A DNA stretch of 64,000 nt from Polytrichum commune (taxonomy: Eukaryota > Streptophyta > Polytrichopsida > Polytrichales > Polytrichaceae): contig OX485803.1 of NCBI GenBank assembly GCA_950295325.1, forward strand, positions 2,854,001 through 2,918,000, read 5' to 3'. The position numbers and the translations under genes are program-made. The notes beneath the pieces are model-generated. The model worked only from the letters and a program-made list of their open reading frames with translations, did no database searches and was not told where the DNA came from. Positions 21,440 through 33,839 of this stretch are shown one piece after another; position 1 is the stretch's first letter; each line of letters opens with the position of its first letter.

Positions 21440-21632
21440 TTTCGAAGTCCAACTGGTTACATGCATGTTGTGTGTGATCTTCCGGTTTTGCTTGTATGAA
21501 TTTGAGGTATATTCTGTAGATTCCTCGAAAACGATCAGTGATTCATCCTCAAGTCTTGGACGTCAAATGAAAGGTGCATTTCTCCAACTCAACCAGCCCC
21601 GTCTGTAACTAGCGGTCGGTTGTCCTCATTCG
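21440..21632 (+). repeat. Dispersed repeat family E, copy 3
   Basis: AGTCCAACTGGTTACATG, GATCTTCCGGTTTTGCT, GAATTTGAGGTATATTC and GTCTGTAACTAGCGGTCGGTT occur in the same order as in copy 1. Confidence 0.75.
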
Positions 21633-23310
21633 TTCGTTCATCGATGGGGGCGTGCTTTTTTAAACGTCATGACATTCGAGCTGGTGTCTTCGTCCTCTCT
21701 CATCATGATCGGGATTGGAAATTGTCGCTCTCAAATCCTCGGCGTCGATTCCTTCATCCAACTAGAGGAGAGGGTTTGCATTGCAATGAGCGAGTGGGAA
21801 TGAAGGTATGCGGGTGTTATTCGGTTACTTTTCTCTCGATCGGACCCCTTGATTGGTGTGTGGTTAGGTGGAGATCAAAGAACTAACACCATAAAGGCAC
21901 ATGTTTAGGAGAGACTGGACTATCTTTTCAAAGAAATTTCCACGCTCGATCAGTGAACATGATTGGGAGGACATATGTATTCAGTGATGGAATCCACAAG
22001 CGTGGATTAAATCAGAGTTGGTCCGATTTTCAAACCAATTTTTATCCTCATAAATGTGTCAATGTGACACAAGTTTCGTTGTGTGAAACTCTTCGGTAGA
22101 GTTTGAGGAACATGAAAAATTAATTGAATAAGACCCACACACCTTAGTAATGAGCAAGAGGGAATGATTGCATTTCGAACGTACCAGTGTTGGTTTGGTA
22201 TGAAGGTGAATGTTGGTGTCAAAGAACCTACCCTAAGGGTACCCAAAAAGTTTACCAATTGATTATTGATATTTGGTGGAGATATCAAAGTAAAAGAATC
22301 TTTTTGTACCCGAGTTTTTATTAAGGCCGACACCATTCTTAACCATGTTGATATTAGGACAATTTTGCCTAGGTATGAAGATATTATCTAAAAAAATTCG
22401 GATATCTATGATGATATTGTTTCTTTTTAAGACCACTTGACACCGACATCAGCTTCAAAGACTCCAAACTAGTCTACCCCGACGCATTTAACATGACTCA
22501 TTTACAAATCTATAGGGGATAGGTCTTCATCCTCGATGGATGAAAGATATATTTGTATGCAACAATGTGCAAGGGGTGATTATGGCATAAGCCAAGGCAC
22601 TCATCTCTCATCATCCACCACAAACTCCTTGAAACTAGTTGATTTGACACTAGAGCCATATGTAAAAAATCCAAATTAGTCTATTGAGGCACATTGGGAA
22701 TGAATAAAGCCACAAACCTAGAAAGGCCATGTTTTCAACATCATGACATTCAAGTTGATGTCCTCTCCTCTTTCACCACCATAGATATTGGAAAATCGTC
22801 ACTCTCAAACCCACCACACCGGTGCCTTCATCTATTGGAGGTGATGCGTGTCGTATCAAAGAGAGAATTATAACGTTGCATAAAAAGGTACTTGCCTCTC
22901 ATTCATTATTCTTCATCAAAGAAATGGGAAGTTTGTCACTCTCAAGTCGGCCCCATCGATATCTACATCCAATGGCAGATGAATGTGCATTGTAATGTGG
23001 TCGGAGGGAATTATTGCACACCTCTCATTCATCCACCAAAATGCCTTGAAATAGCACACAATAACATCGAGGTTGGGTTGTCAAGCTTATTGGATGGCAT
23101 TGAAGTAAATTCCAAAGACCTTGAATTATTCTAGCACATAAATTGAGACGAATTTACCGCAAGTCCGTTCATCACAACATTGGAGCCAATGTCCCCCCTC
23201 TCTCATCATCATAGGAATTGAAAAGTGTCACCGTCAAATTGGCTACATCAATCTCTTCATCCAAGTGGAGGTGTGCATTGTAATGGGCGAGAGGGAAATA
23301 AGGAAAGAAA

Positions 23311-24180
23311 ATGAAATTTTAAAAATATATTAAAAAAAAGTAAAATAGAAAAAGGTTCGTCGATATTCATGCGTCAATGTGAATATGAACCTATTTTACT
23401 TGAGTTCATCATGATGTTCAATGGTGCATGTTAAGGCATATAGCCTTCCTTTCAAAAGGTGGGTTCTATGTATGTGGGAAAGGGGGGGGGGGGGATAGAT
23501 GTGATTCCTAATTAGGAAACTGGTTTCCTACAAGAGGAATATTGTATAAATCCAATTGGTGTTGATTGATATTGGAATGATGATGTGGTGAGCACGTTGT
23601 GTTCTTCAAAAACACCAAGGGGTGTACAAAGGTTGTCTTCCACTAGTTGTACATGGGCAGGAATGATAAGACATGGCCAAGGATTTGTGGTGTGGATATA
23701 ACTGTACGGAGTCAAAATTGCTTCAAAGAAATAGAAATGTTCAGATGAAATTTCAGCCGTCCGCATATCCAACATCAAAACATTCTCATGTAAACGTGTA
23801 TGTTGGTATTGTATAACGTATTAGATGTCTTTCGTTTAGCAATTGAAAGGGGATTCCAATGTACCAAGTAAGGTACGTGGGTCTTAAACGGGTTTTTTTC
23901 TTGGTCGCACATTTAGGTTCAGCGGAATGACTGTAGAGAATGTTGTAGTTGATCATACGTGAAATCATAATTGAATTCCAGGAGTCCTCATTAATCCTAC
24001 GATTCTCGAAGTCAAGAATGCATGAGCCAAAAAAATGACTCATAGCATTTTAAAAATATATATGAGCCTTGGCATTTTAGAAGTTAAGCGTTTTGAAGTG
24101 TATCTATTATTATTTAGATGAATAAAGTGTTGATGTTTCTCATTAGCACCTGAAAGGGAGATTCCAGTCTAATAAGATAC
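23311..24180. other. Intergenic, nothing recognised
   Basis: AT-rich, with a 12-base poly-G near 23482. No coding features were seen on either strand. Confidence 0.55.
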
Positions 24181-24189
24181 ATGGCTAAA

Positions 24190-24830
24190 ATTCTCTCAAA
24201 GTTTTCGAGGTGGAAAGAGGAGGTCCCAAAACTTTCACCCAACTCTCAAAACAAGCTCTTATACACAACGAACCAAGGTAGAAATACCATAACCCGTGAA
24301 AATAAGGTGATTCGCATTGAAGATCTAGTCTGACAATCATGAGATAATTTTCCAAGATAGACGAAAAGGATTCATGAAGAATGCAAGTTGTTTCATATTT
24401 TCTGCCCTATACCAAAAAATGTTACAATTTTTCAAAGTGGAAAGTTGTCCAACCCCCTACCTGTTCACTAGATTCTCCCTACACCGAACACGGTAATCCG
24501 CATTTCCATACAGAACATCGCCTAAATCGGTTACCTCATGAGTACGCTAACACTTGACTCCCACTGGCTACACTAAGTGTACACGCAATGAAGTTGCCAC
24601 CGAACCATGATCCGTTTTAGAAATGGCACTTCACCATTATGACAGCGGTCTAGTACACGGCTAGAGAGTGGTTAACGGGTTATGGTATTTCTACCTTAGC
24701 GAGCTCTTGGTAGAAAGTTCTTTCAAAGAAGGCTCAAACCCAAGGTTTTGTCTCTCTTTCAGGGACTTTATGGATAACTCTGGTGTGATCTAGAAATTGG
24801 TGGTGGGAGGCACACAAATGTAGTGTGGGT
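24190..24830 (+). repeat. Dispersed repeat family I, copy 1, split by a MITE
   Basis: CTCTCAAAGTTTTCGAGG...GAGGAGGTCC before the inserted element, and GAAAGTTCTTTCAAAGAAGG...CCAAGGTTTTGTC...GGGACTTTATGG after it, match the uninterrupted order at 44545-44720. The MITE at 24276-24696 therefore landed inside an older repeat. Confidence 0.65.
24276..24696. mobile_element. AGGTAG-type MITE, copy 1 (TA target)
   Basis: Near-perfect terminal inverted repeats of 22 bases begin AGGTAGAAATACC. The right flank is TA and the left flank CA, read as a mutated TA duplication. The interior of about 375 bp has no coding capacity. It is a relative of the elements at 30768, 35398 and 46009, whose ends also begin AGGTAG. 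Confidence 0.75.
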
Positions 24831-24974
24831 GACAAATCAAGAATTAGTGTGGGTTGGCAGTAGGCATATCCAAAAACCCGAGCGGCATGAAGTACTTACC
24901 ATGCACATATTAAATGACGCATACCAGTCACCAGCTTTACATGGATCATGTAAGTTGCTTTCATGAGTCAAGAG

Positions 24975-25255
24975 GGCATGTGCTCTCCACACTCCCTCTC
25001 AACTACACTCATTTGTGCAATTAGGTTGCCCCACGCTCATTTATTGGCATTCCACACTATTTTAATCATTTGTTACCACATTGAGAATATATAATTGTTT
25101 TTTTTACTATGGTTGCTATACAGAAGAATTAAAATTTATAATTTTATGTGATCTGATTTTGATCCAAGGTAATTTGCATGGGTAGAGAAGTAACCTATTT
25201 GTGAAGGCAACATGACTACACATGTTAGTGTACAGTATGCCACCCATATGGCCCA
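24975..25255 (-). repeat. Dispersed repeat shared with 7.9 and 44.3 kb
   Basis: In reverse orientation it carries TGCAATTAGGTTGCCCCACGC at one end, and GTAATTTGCATGGGTAGAGA with GTGAAGGCAACATGACTACA at the other. The same blocks occur in the other two copies. Confidence 0.65.
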
Positions 25256-25294
25256 CCTTTTGAGGTTAATATGAGGGGATGGAAGCTACACTAA

Positions 25295-26016
25295 GGGCCA
25301 TTTTACACACGTGACCACTGACTACAAGAAAGAACACTGTATGATCGATTGTGGTCATGGTCGAGAGTCCAAAGACCATCACCAAGAGAAATCCACATCA
25401 CCTTCTAAAAGCCTTGAACACCATATTCGAAATTTTGGGAAAATTCCATGATTTTGGGAAAATACAGTTTAGGTTGAGTCGACCTAAAATGTACCCACTG
25501 GGTACATTTTAGGTCGACTCCACCTAAACTGTCATCAAATTGGGAGACTGGAAATCTCCCAAAATTTCGAATATGGTGTTCTTGGTTACATGTCATAGTG
25601 TAGAGCAAACTTAGACCGGGGCATAGTGTTTTTGATGGAAATCATGTATATATATATAATATTAAAATTAAAATGTATCATATATTAAACATGGATATAT
25701 ATATATATATAATTTTAATTTTCTTTAAATAGAAATGTCCTCTAACATGGCAACCCTTATTTTCCGTTAGCATAGCCTATTTGGTTCTCATCGCAAAATT
25801 TGAGTGAGCACCAAACATTATCCCATTCTAGACATGTATGAATTTATGTCATTTTCATGTCACTTTCTCATCCACTTTTTGACTTGCTCACCCATGATCA
25901 TTTTTATTTTAGGTGACCAAGTTTAGAACAAAGTGGGATGGCCATTCATTTCTCTATCAAAAAGAGATTCTAGAAAGTAGTGGTCATGATCACTGCTTAC
26001 TAGTGTAAGTTGGCCC
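25295..26016. mobile_element. Harbinger/Tourist-like MITE, copy 3, with nested hairpin
   Basis: The left end GGGCCATTTTACACACG follows TAA (25292-25294). The right end GTGTAAGTTGGCCC precedes TAA (26017-26019). A clean TAA duplication and GGGCCA termini are the best support in the window for assigning this family to PIF/Harbinger. A 166-bp hairpin element sits inside at 25416-25581, and an AT-rich palindrome lies at about 25645-25715. Confidence 0.85.
25416..25581. mobile_element. 166-bp palindromic hairpin MITE
   Basis: The ends GAACACCATATTCGAAATTT are perfectly inverted. The centre is a second palindrome (GTCGACCTAAAATGTACCCA against its complement), so almost the whole element folds into one stem. 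A clear target duplication is not visible. Confidence 0.85.
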
Positions 26017-26019
26017 TAA

Positions 26020-29000
26020 ATATTTGTAGTATCAAAGGTCTTTAATCCAACCCTTTGGTTCATATAGCCTATTTTAAACTTCCATTTGGATTACTAGTAT
26101 GCATGATTGACTCAACAAATCAGTTTAGACATGGTACAAATAGAAATAAAATAAATTTCTCATCGTATGAATATACTACAAATTTTTGAAGTTGCCTACC
26201 ACTTGCTACTTTAATCCCTCCCTAGACCCACATTCTTTCCACTACAAATGGTTCCCCAAATTCATTCCAACACTTGCCCAAAACGTCCTTGTTTTTTGCC
26301 CAAAAACCAACCATGTTTTCTCCCAAAACCATCATCCCCACCTTTCGCCCAAACCATCCTTGCACTAAAACTAACACTCGATCTAATAAAAACATTGAGC
26401 CTTTAGAACTTTTGCCATAATATTACTCAATACTAAAGTGTTGCACCCCTACTGTGGGACATTTCATAAGGATCATTCCCCCTTTAGTTGGGCCACCTTT
26501 GCACAATGATAGTACACATGTTGAGTACTATTCATTATGCAAAGGTGAACAAACAAGTGGGTAATGCTTGGCTTTGGTCACTAAAGCATAGCCATGTACT
26601 TAGATTTAAATATGATTAACTTTATGTAAGTCAGTATGCCAACATGCCACATGGGCCCCAACACATGCATAGCCAATCACATCAGACGTTTTTGTCAGCT
26701 TTCATGACGACGCAAAGAACCAAGTTAACTAGATTTACAGTCTACAACTAGAGGGCAACTAGGTAACCACTCATAGAAAACGGAAGTTACTACGCCTAAG
26801 TAATGTTATGGCATATGGTAACACCCCTAGCTACGTCGCTGCACTTGGCCAAATCCAATCCCACTTTCGTCCAAAACCAACCCCCCAATCATGTTGTTTT
26901 TCACCAAATTTGCCTTTAATTTACATTGGAGACATTTGGACAATTTAGGTCGTGCTCCAATATTGGGATTAGGAGGCATGCATAGGGAGCATTTTTAGGA
27001 GGGGGTTGGAAGTAGCACCCTCTACCTTATTTGTGTCGATTGAAATTAGGGGTAATGTTTAGACAACCTATTGATCAGCCATAGGGAAAACCGGAGGAAG
27101 GGGAGAGTGAAAACGATGACACCTATGGGTTGGTAAATCTTGGGCACCCACAACATTATTAGCAAAAACTTAAGAGTAGAAATAAGCTCAATATTGTGGC
27201 TTGCAATCTTTAATTTAATTTCAAATATTAAATAATAAAATAGACTAAGTGATTCCAAAATGAAAAGTAAATGGATTTGTATGATATGATAAAATAAATA
27301 ATAAAATAAAATAAATTTTAACCAAATGTTGAGAATCCTTCATTTTGAAAAGCTAGTAATGTTTTTTAGAACCCACAAGGCCCACAACCTTTGCATGCGG
27401 GGTTGATATTTGGCAAAAGTGGAATTGGGTGTGAGCAAGCATTGGAATGATGCTAAGGATGGTTTATTTATATGTAATTATTGAGATCCCACGTGCAAAA
27501 GTTACAAGAGCTCAATTTTATTTTATTTTTGGATGGAATATTTGTTCAATGTGGGGGCAATTTGGGCAAAGGTGAGGGCGTTTTAGGGAGAAAACAATGT
27601 TGATTTTGGATAAAGAAACGGGAGAGGTTTCAGACGAGTGTGGAATAGTTTGGAGAGCCATGGGGAATGCTCCCATGTGAACGGTGAGTAGTGAGTGATG
27701 AGCAGTGAGCGGTGAATGGTGACATGTGAGTAGTGAGAGGAATAAACAACATCGACATAGGGGCACTTGGATCCTATAACCATGGAATTGCGAGACATTT
27801 TGGCCCAAATCCTCAGTACTAGGAGGGTTTTAGAATGGGGAATGCTATAACAAGAGTGATGAGTGATACCATATGAGTTGTGAGGAAGGTAAAGTATATG
27901 GAAATACACCCACTAGTATCCTATATCCATGGCATCTTGGGATAAAGAATACCTAGTTTGTTCAATAATATGCAAACAAAGAGTAATTAGCCTAATGAAA
28001 TGTCTTACGCTACTTTGAATATTGACAAACACGAGTTGGACTTGATGTTTGTGGATAAGAATAACGTATAAGAAATATCAATGATTCGCCAAAGCTTTCC
28101 CAATAGAGTTTTTTTCTCATTGAAAAAAAAAAAGGATTGCACCTTGGATTGGAAACTACCCTCTCATTGACAAGATACATGTTTACAACAAAAGAAGTTC
28201 CAATTTCCAATAATCAATAGAAGCCCTAATAAGGTACTATTTCCAAAGAATTTTGAAAAACAAAATTAGTAAAATTTGGAACCAACGTCAATGTGTCCAA
28301 ACTATTGGAAAACACCCTCTCGGCAGTAGGTGTTTTTTAAAATTTTGAGCATTTTGCGGAAGTCCTAAGAAGGCCTTGAGAAGCATTGGGAGCGTTATTT
28401 CTAAAGAATCATTGTAGCCATAGAGGATCATGAATGGTTTTTTTTTCTCTAGGTTATTGCCAACGTCATCAAGAGCACCAAAAAACGTATAATTGTTGCT
28501 ACAATTTCGACACAAAAACCTTGTAAGAATTAGATGTACACAATACAATGGAGAATGTTGAAACATAATACCATGTCACTCTATGTTGGTATTTGTATTC
28601 TAGTACATCCACAAAGGAATGCTTCCATAACTTTTCAAAACATTTGAGATTGTGACCGATCTATTACAAACAATGAATTGGTCACATGCTCTTGGTAGGT
28701 TTTTACTAAGGACAACTAATATGTGTTGTGGTATACATATGTGTTAAGAAGGGTTTTATTTGGGGGTTTATATGTGCATGATCTTGATTTGAATGCACCC
28801 AAGTTTTGTACTTAATACCTATTTTGGTCAATTATATTGATCCCATAGTTACTTAGATTGTATAGGAGACGGTAATTTATAGCTCGCTCTAGTTATTGCA
28901 ATTTGACTAATAACTATTGTTGTTCTGGAACATATGTGCTTGCATTCAACAACCCAATATAACATACAAAGTACATACATTACAATCGAGTAGCTATTAA

Positions 29001-30695
29001 GGCTTCTATTGAAATTTGACCTACAAAGTTTACATATGGAAGGGGTATTATTTCGTCTAGTTTTATACAAATCAATAGGGTGCTATACATTTTTTGGGAG
29101 AGGGTAAGTATGCTCTTTGGAAACCACAAATCAAATAATAGGAGTCTCTAGAAAGGGAATTTTTAGAGGCATTGATGTACATAAAAGATGTAAGGGCAAA
29201 AATTGTTCTATAATTTGTTGTTGTCTACAAATATAATGGCTTTTGAGTATTTGAAAATAGAGATAGATGTACAAATGAAAATCATAAAGTTTAGAGAAAA
29301 ATTTGATAATATTTGTGCTTACCGTATGACTTAAACACATGTGTATCATGTTTTCATATATCTATGCAAGGTTGATTACATGATGTTGAACATCTTCATG
29401 TATGTGGCCATATTTTTAAACTACAACAAGTTCATGTGCATCATACTCGCATCATGGGGTTGCAACTATTATAGAGCTCTAATAATATACCATCAAAATG
29501 TGGTCTTAGTATTGTTGATATAGATTTTACGAACTTTCAAAATATGTAGGTAATTGCAGCTATTTTTGAGGCCCACGGTTTACTAACATTCAAGCTACAC
29601 TAATGTATTAAGGCTTATTTCTAAATATACAAATGCCAAGTTGATTACATGATAATAGATCCCTTGACAAGATGTAGAGCATGAATTCCATAATTTTAGG
29701 GTCCATTTCTCAAATGTCAAATGTTCCCTTGCATTTCATTTATAGCCAAACTATTAAAATTTCATAGAAGCTATTATTAAAATAGAAACTTATATCTCAT
29801 GTTATTGCTCATTGCTCACATGTTAGCTTCCTTAAGGGAGCTCTTTGCATTGGGAAAAATGGGGGGCCACAAATTTAGGGTATGTGACTTTTAGTTATTT
29901 TAGTATATTCATACATATATATATGTAATTATTATTATTATTTTCTACATGATCTAAGCCAGTTCACTAAGTCAACCATGAAACCACTAATCCAATTGGA
30001 TCCAAAAATATGCTAAATGGCTTAAACTCTTGAAAGCATGTGCCTATTTCCAAAAAGTCAAAGCACTGCATATGAGTAATATTTGTGCAAATTCTAAACT
30101 AAAATTCTATATAAGTAGGCAAATGTATAGTGAAGGTATTATCAAAATTTCAAGATGATTGGTTCATATTTCAATTAGTTATGAAATTTTGTGTGTACAA
30201 AGGATAAAATTGAAAATAAATGTAATGTATGCATAAAACTTCATCAAAATTCTCATTTATGGTAGAAATCATATGTATTCATTACTAGGTTAATAGAAAA
30301 CTCAAAGACCAAAGTTACAAGATGCACATGATTGAAGCACCCCTAGGATTCAATTTGCATTTTGAACACTCAAATCTCAATTAGGTCATTCGCTCAATCC
30401 CAATGGTCAAAAGAGTATCTCTAAAAAATGTTTGCAAATTGTTGATCTAGCATTTTGACATAAAATTGACCACTTTGTGGTTGCCCAGATGTGTAAGGGT
30501 TAGAGTGTTGGTTTAAGCTCCCTCTACCTTAGTGATTGCAAGAAAAATTATATGGGTCGATGATGAATAGTGGGGGCCACACTAAAATAGAATCTTAGTG
30601 TAGTATTGCCCACATCAAACGAGACTAAACCAATGTAGGCAGGATTGCCAACAATCCAAGTTATTAGCATTCACCCACAAGATATCATGGGAGTT
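26020..30695. other. Long gene-free stretch
   Basis: About 4.7 kb with no recognised coding sequence. Near 27000-27027 there is a lone AGCACCCTCTACCTTA end of the AGGTAG family. At about 27675-27740 there is a low-complexity GTGAGTAGTGA/GTGAGCGGTGA tract. Around 30507-30525 there is another lone right end (CTCCCTCTACCTTA). Confidence 0.55.
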
Positions 30696-30767
30696 ATATG
30701 CCAAACGAAATACTTGTACTACTCCCCCCCACACCCCCTACCTACCTATATTACCTACAGAAAGGCA

Positions 30768-31802
30768 AGGTAGGCAATAAACCCTACTTTGTACGAAGGG
30801 GACTCTTGAACAAAGCATGGCTAACATGCTCAAATTCACGTCGGCATTTCTACCAATGTTTGTTGTTCTTTTTCCTTTCCTTTCTTTCATTTTCTTTTCT
30901 TTCCTTGGACTTTCTAGATGAGGATTCTCAAATGAAGGCGTGCCCTTCATTTGGAGTGGTTAATGTTTCGGAGTCAGTCAGTGTTGTGTTGACCTACCTT
31001 ACCTCTTAAAATGAAAGTGAGAAGGCCAACTTGACAGTTTCCAATTGCCATTCCATAAGTACTTGCTCCAATCAATACTCATTATTTTGAATGCGAATGG
31101 CCACTAAGAAGTTGTATATGAAGACCCAATTATCTCCTGGCATTTGAAAGGTGCACTCGCAACAAATGATCCACATTGAAGAGACTCATAAGATTGTGAT
31201 GGTGGACCTCACCAATGAACATGGAGAACCGACCGCTAGTTATAGATGAGCCGGTTGAGTTTGAGAAATAACCGGTCAAAGGTCACTTTATTTGTTAATT
31301 GGAGACTTTTTCATCATTTGGAGACTAATCAAGGATTTCAAGTCTGATATCATGTTTAGTGCATGTTTTGATTATGATATAGATACTTATTATATTTAGA
31401 AATATATATACTCCTCATGTATGAATATGTAGAAAGTTCGTTACCAGTGTTCCCCACGTTCACAATATTGCATCCCAAACTATGAGCAAAGTTGATTTTG
31501 AGACTTTCCAAAGTCTCCAATTAACGAATATAGTGATTAATATACCGATCATCGTAGAGGAGTTTAGAGAATATACCACAATTTAGTTTTAAAAAAACCG
31601 AAAGATGTCAACATGTACCCAGTTGGACTTGGAAACACTAGGATCTCGTTTCATTGTGTCCAAAACTCTCCCTGGATATTGGACTTCACTTCACTTCAAG
31701 AAAAGGAAAACCAACATCGGGCAATTCAACGTGGATTTGAGCCCGTTGGCACTACTGCGCTTAAGAGTCCCCTTGGTGTTTGGTGGGGTTTACTGCCTAC
31801 TT
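30768..31802. mobile_element. AGGTAG-type inverted-repeat element, copy 2
   Basis: Arms at about 30768-30915 and 31690-31802 are inverted copies sharing AGGCARTAAACCC, GGGGACTCTTGA/TTAAGAGTCCCC, TCAAATTCACGT/ACGTGGATTTGA and GCATTTCTACCAATGTT-like blocks. The right side is followed by TA. The space between contains family E copy 4 (31212-31645) and a TTTCC-rich tract in the left arm. No open frame in it resembles a transposase. Confidence 0.65.
31212..31645 (-). repeat. Dispersed repeat family E, copy 4
   Basis: It begins GAACCGACCGCTAGTTATAGAT and GAGAAATAACCGGTCAAAGG and ends ACCGAAAGATGTCAACATGTA and GGAAACACTAGGATCTC. It is longer than the others because a GGAGACTTT...AAAGTCTCCAATTAACGAATA inverted segment (31303-31530) lies inside, probably another insertion. 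Confidence 0.7.
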
Positions 31803-31867
31803 TACATTAGGTGGGCTTTTGTTTGTGAAAGTTATGTTAATTCAACAATTGTTTGGCACTTTTTTTT

Positions 31868-31887
31868 CGGGGGGGGGGGGGGGGGGG
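31868..31887. repeat. Poly-G run
   Basis: An uninterrupted run of about 19 G, preceded by T8. The length may be unreliable in the assembly. Confidence 0.85.
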
Positions 31888-32425
31888 AATATGGGTTCAT
31901 TGAGTGTTGTCTTATTAAGTACAAGGTATGTGAGATATTCGATGGCTATTTGATGGATAGTTTTCATTGTTCTTTTGATAGATGATGTGGGGATAAGTAG
32001 GTTTTCGAGGAGTTTTATGCTTCTTGTGTGCAGGGCTCCCCTCACTCTTGCAGTGATAGCTACGAGGGGTCTGACTTTCCACCCTTGTGCTATTTTTATG
32101 TTTATTAATGAGTCGTGTTTGTTGAGGAATCTATCATGTGTGAAGGTGAATTCAATGGTTTGGATGATCAAACCTTGTGTGTTTGTTATCATTGCATTTT
32201 GCTTGTATGTGGCGTCTTGTATGTATGACTTAATACCCAATCTTAGTGTTGCGAGGGGTTCACATCGAGTAGCGTTGCATGTGCAACTTAATATCCATGA
32301 TGGGATGGTGTTGTCTTGTGGTTGTCATGTTGGTTACCGTCATTAATGAGTGTGAGATGGCTAGTGTGTGAACTTGGTCTTAGTAGGTTGGCAAGTTGGT
32401 GGGCAATTGCATTGTGTTTAGTGAT

Positions 32426-32428
<3 letters not shown>

Positions 32429-32474
<46 letters not shown>

Positions 32475-32516
32475 GGCATAATGTGCGATTGGGGTTGGTG
32501 TGTGTGTGTGTGTGTG
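32429..32516. repeat. (GA)n and (TG)n microsatellites
   Basis: There are about 21 GA units at 32429-32470 and about 9 TG units at 32498-32516. They create the poly-Arg/Glu and poly-Ser/Leu open frames seen here, which are not genes. Confidence 0.93.
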
Positions 32517-32619
32517 GCCAAAACAGGTTTTTCTATGGTTGCCCATGTATTGGGCAAATCGGAACTTAAGGATTTATTTGATTTGTGCATTTGTGGGGTT
32601 TTTTTTGGAAGTGTTTAGA

Positions 32620-33560
32620 AAGTTTGTGGTGGATTTCCTTGTTTGGGAGCCATTTTTTTGCATGTGAGGTATGTGGGTTTTATTCAGTTTGTGTTCTCCA
32701 ACTTCTACAAATTAGATTTACATTATGACCTTGTGTTGCATGAGCAAATCTCTAGTGAAGCATTGACACGGATGGGGTACTTGGTGTATTTTATAAATGA
32801 CGTGCGGCATAATGTAGGGAGGATTATATTCATTTGAAATAAAAATCATAAAGGAATGCCAAATAATGAAGGGTCCATCAAAAGTAGATAATCCCATTAT
32901 AAGTAAGTAGATGGGTTTAAAATGTGGGCCATTACTTTTTGGTAGAACTAATATAAGTGTTGAAATTTAGGATGCCAGGGTTTATGTTCAATATGATCTA
33001 GGAATTGAGAGCTAGAAGATTTTGAGGTTGTCAATTTATTGTGTACCCATATAGGATTTTGTGTGTGCTCGTGCATAGATTCCTACATAACGGGTATTGT
33101 ATTTTTTAGCAGACAATCATATTTTGGGGTCAATACACCAACACTTTTTCTAATGCATATGGTGTATGATACTTTAATTGTTGACATGGTTGTGTGTGAC
33201 ATGCAAGTGTAATGTGGCTATGTTTTCTCTGAAGTCCCCTTGGAGTTCATGATTTTAGGAACCGTGTTTGTAATAGTATGTATCGACATGGTTTTTGTAT
33301 GTATGCAATGGTATGTATGGACATATGTTACTTTTTATTTCCTAAAAAGGAATACACACTACAATAAATTGCATTGGCATGGGAAATAGAACTTATGGTA
33401 GGGTGCAAACAAATAAGTCATTTTAGAGGATTAAGTAATTATACGGAACCTTTAACTCATGCCTTGGAAGTAAATAACCCCTAAACAAATACCCCTCTAC
33501 CGCATGTGGTGCACAAAAATCTTTAGAGTGACCCACCCATGAGTATTAAAAAGAATTGGA
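32620..33560. other. Intergenic, nothing recognised
   Basis: No gene, RNA or clear repeat was seen on either strand. Confidence 0.55.
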
Positions 33561-33564
33561 TTGA

Positions 33565-33835
33565 AAATCATACCTCCTTTCATTTAGTTATAGTTATCAA
33601 AATTTCATGTTTGTTGATTTCTAAATTGAATACATAGGTCCTCCCAATTGTGTCCACTATTGAGTGTGGAGTAGTAAATAAATCGTGAAGATGCAATCCA
33701 ACTTGTTTTAATGACGTGTCTTTATGGTATTTGTTTTACGGTCCTCACCAAATCACACAACAAACAAAGTATAGGGGTCCCATTAAAAAAGCAATTGAAC
33801 AACATCCACATACTTTATGTGAATGATCTGTCGAA
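33565..33835. repeat. Dispersed repeat shared with 11885-12155
   Basis: It carries the matching blocks ATAGGTCCTCCCAATTGTGT, GTGTGGAGTAGTAAATAAA and ACAACATCCACATACTTTA in the same order as the 11.9-kb copy. Confidence 0.7.
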
Positions 33836-33839
33836 TTGT

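Larger units (their letters stand above)
20990..23310 (+). repeat. Block of ~5 diverged repeats around CATTGTAATGGGCGAGAGGG
   Basis: Units near 21080, 21665, 22740, 22900 and 23175 share ATGACATTCGAGCYGGTGTC, CTCTCTCATCATCAT, GGAATTGGAAA(T)GTC, CACTCTCAAA, TTCATCCAA.TGGAGG and TGCATTGTAATG.GCGAGAGGGAA. Spacing is irregular, with other DNA between units (including family E copy 3 at 21440-21632). In the first unit the CATCAT part has grown into a (ATC/GTC)n microsatellite. Short open frames here, such as 22892-23134, are by-products of the repeat. Confidence 0.75.

Noticed and set aside
22892-23134. 80-codon open frame starting MPLIHYSSSKKWEV
   Set aside because: It overlaps copies of the dispersed repeat at 20990-23310 and shows no conservation beyond the repeat.
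32288-32618. 100-codon open frames with (Arg-Glu)n or (Ser-Leu)n
   Set aside because: They are by-products of the GA and TG microsatellites.
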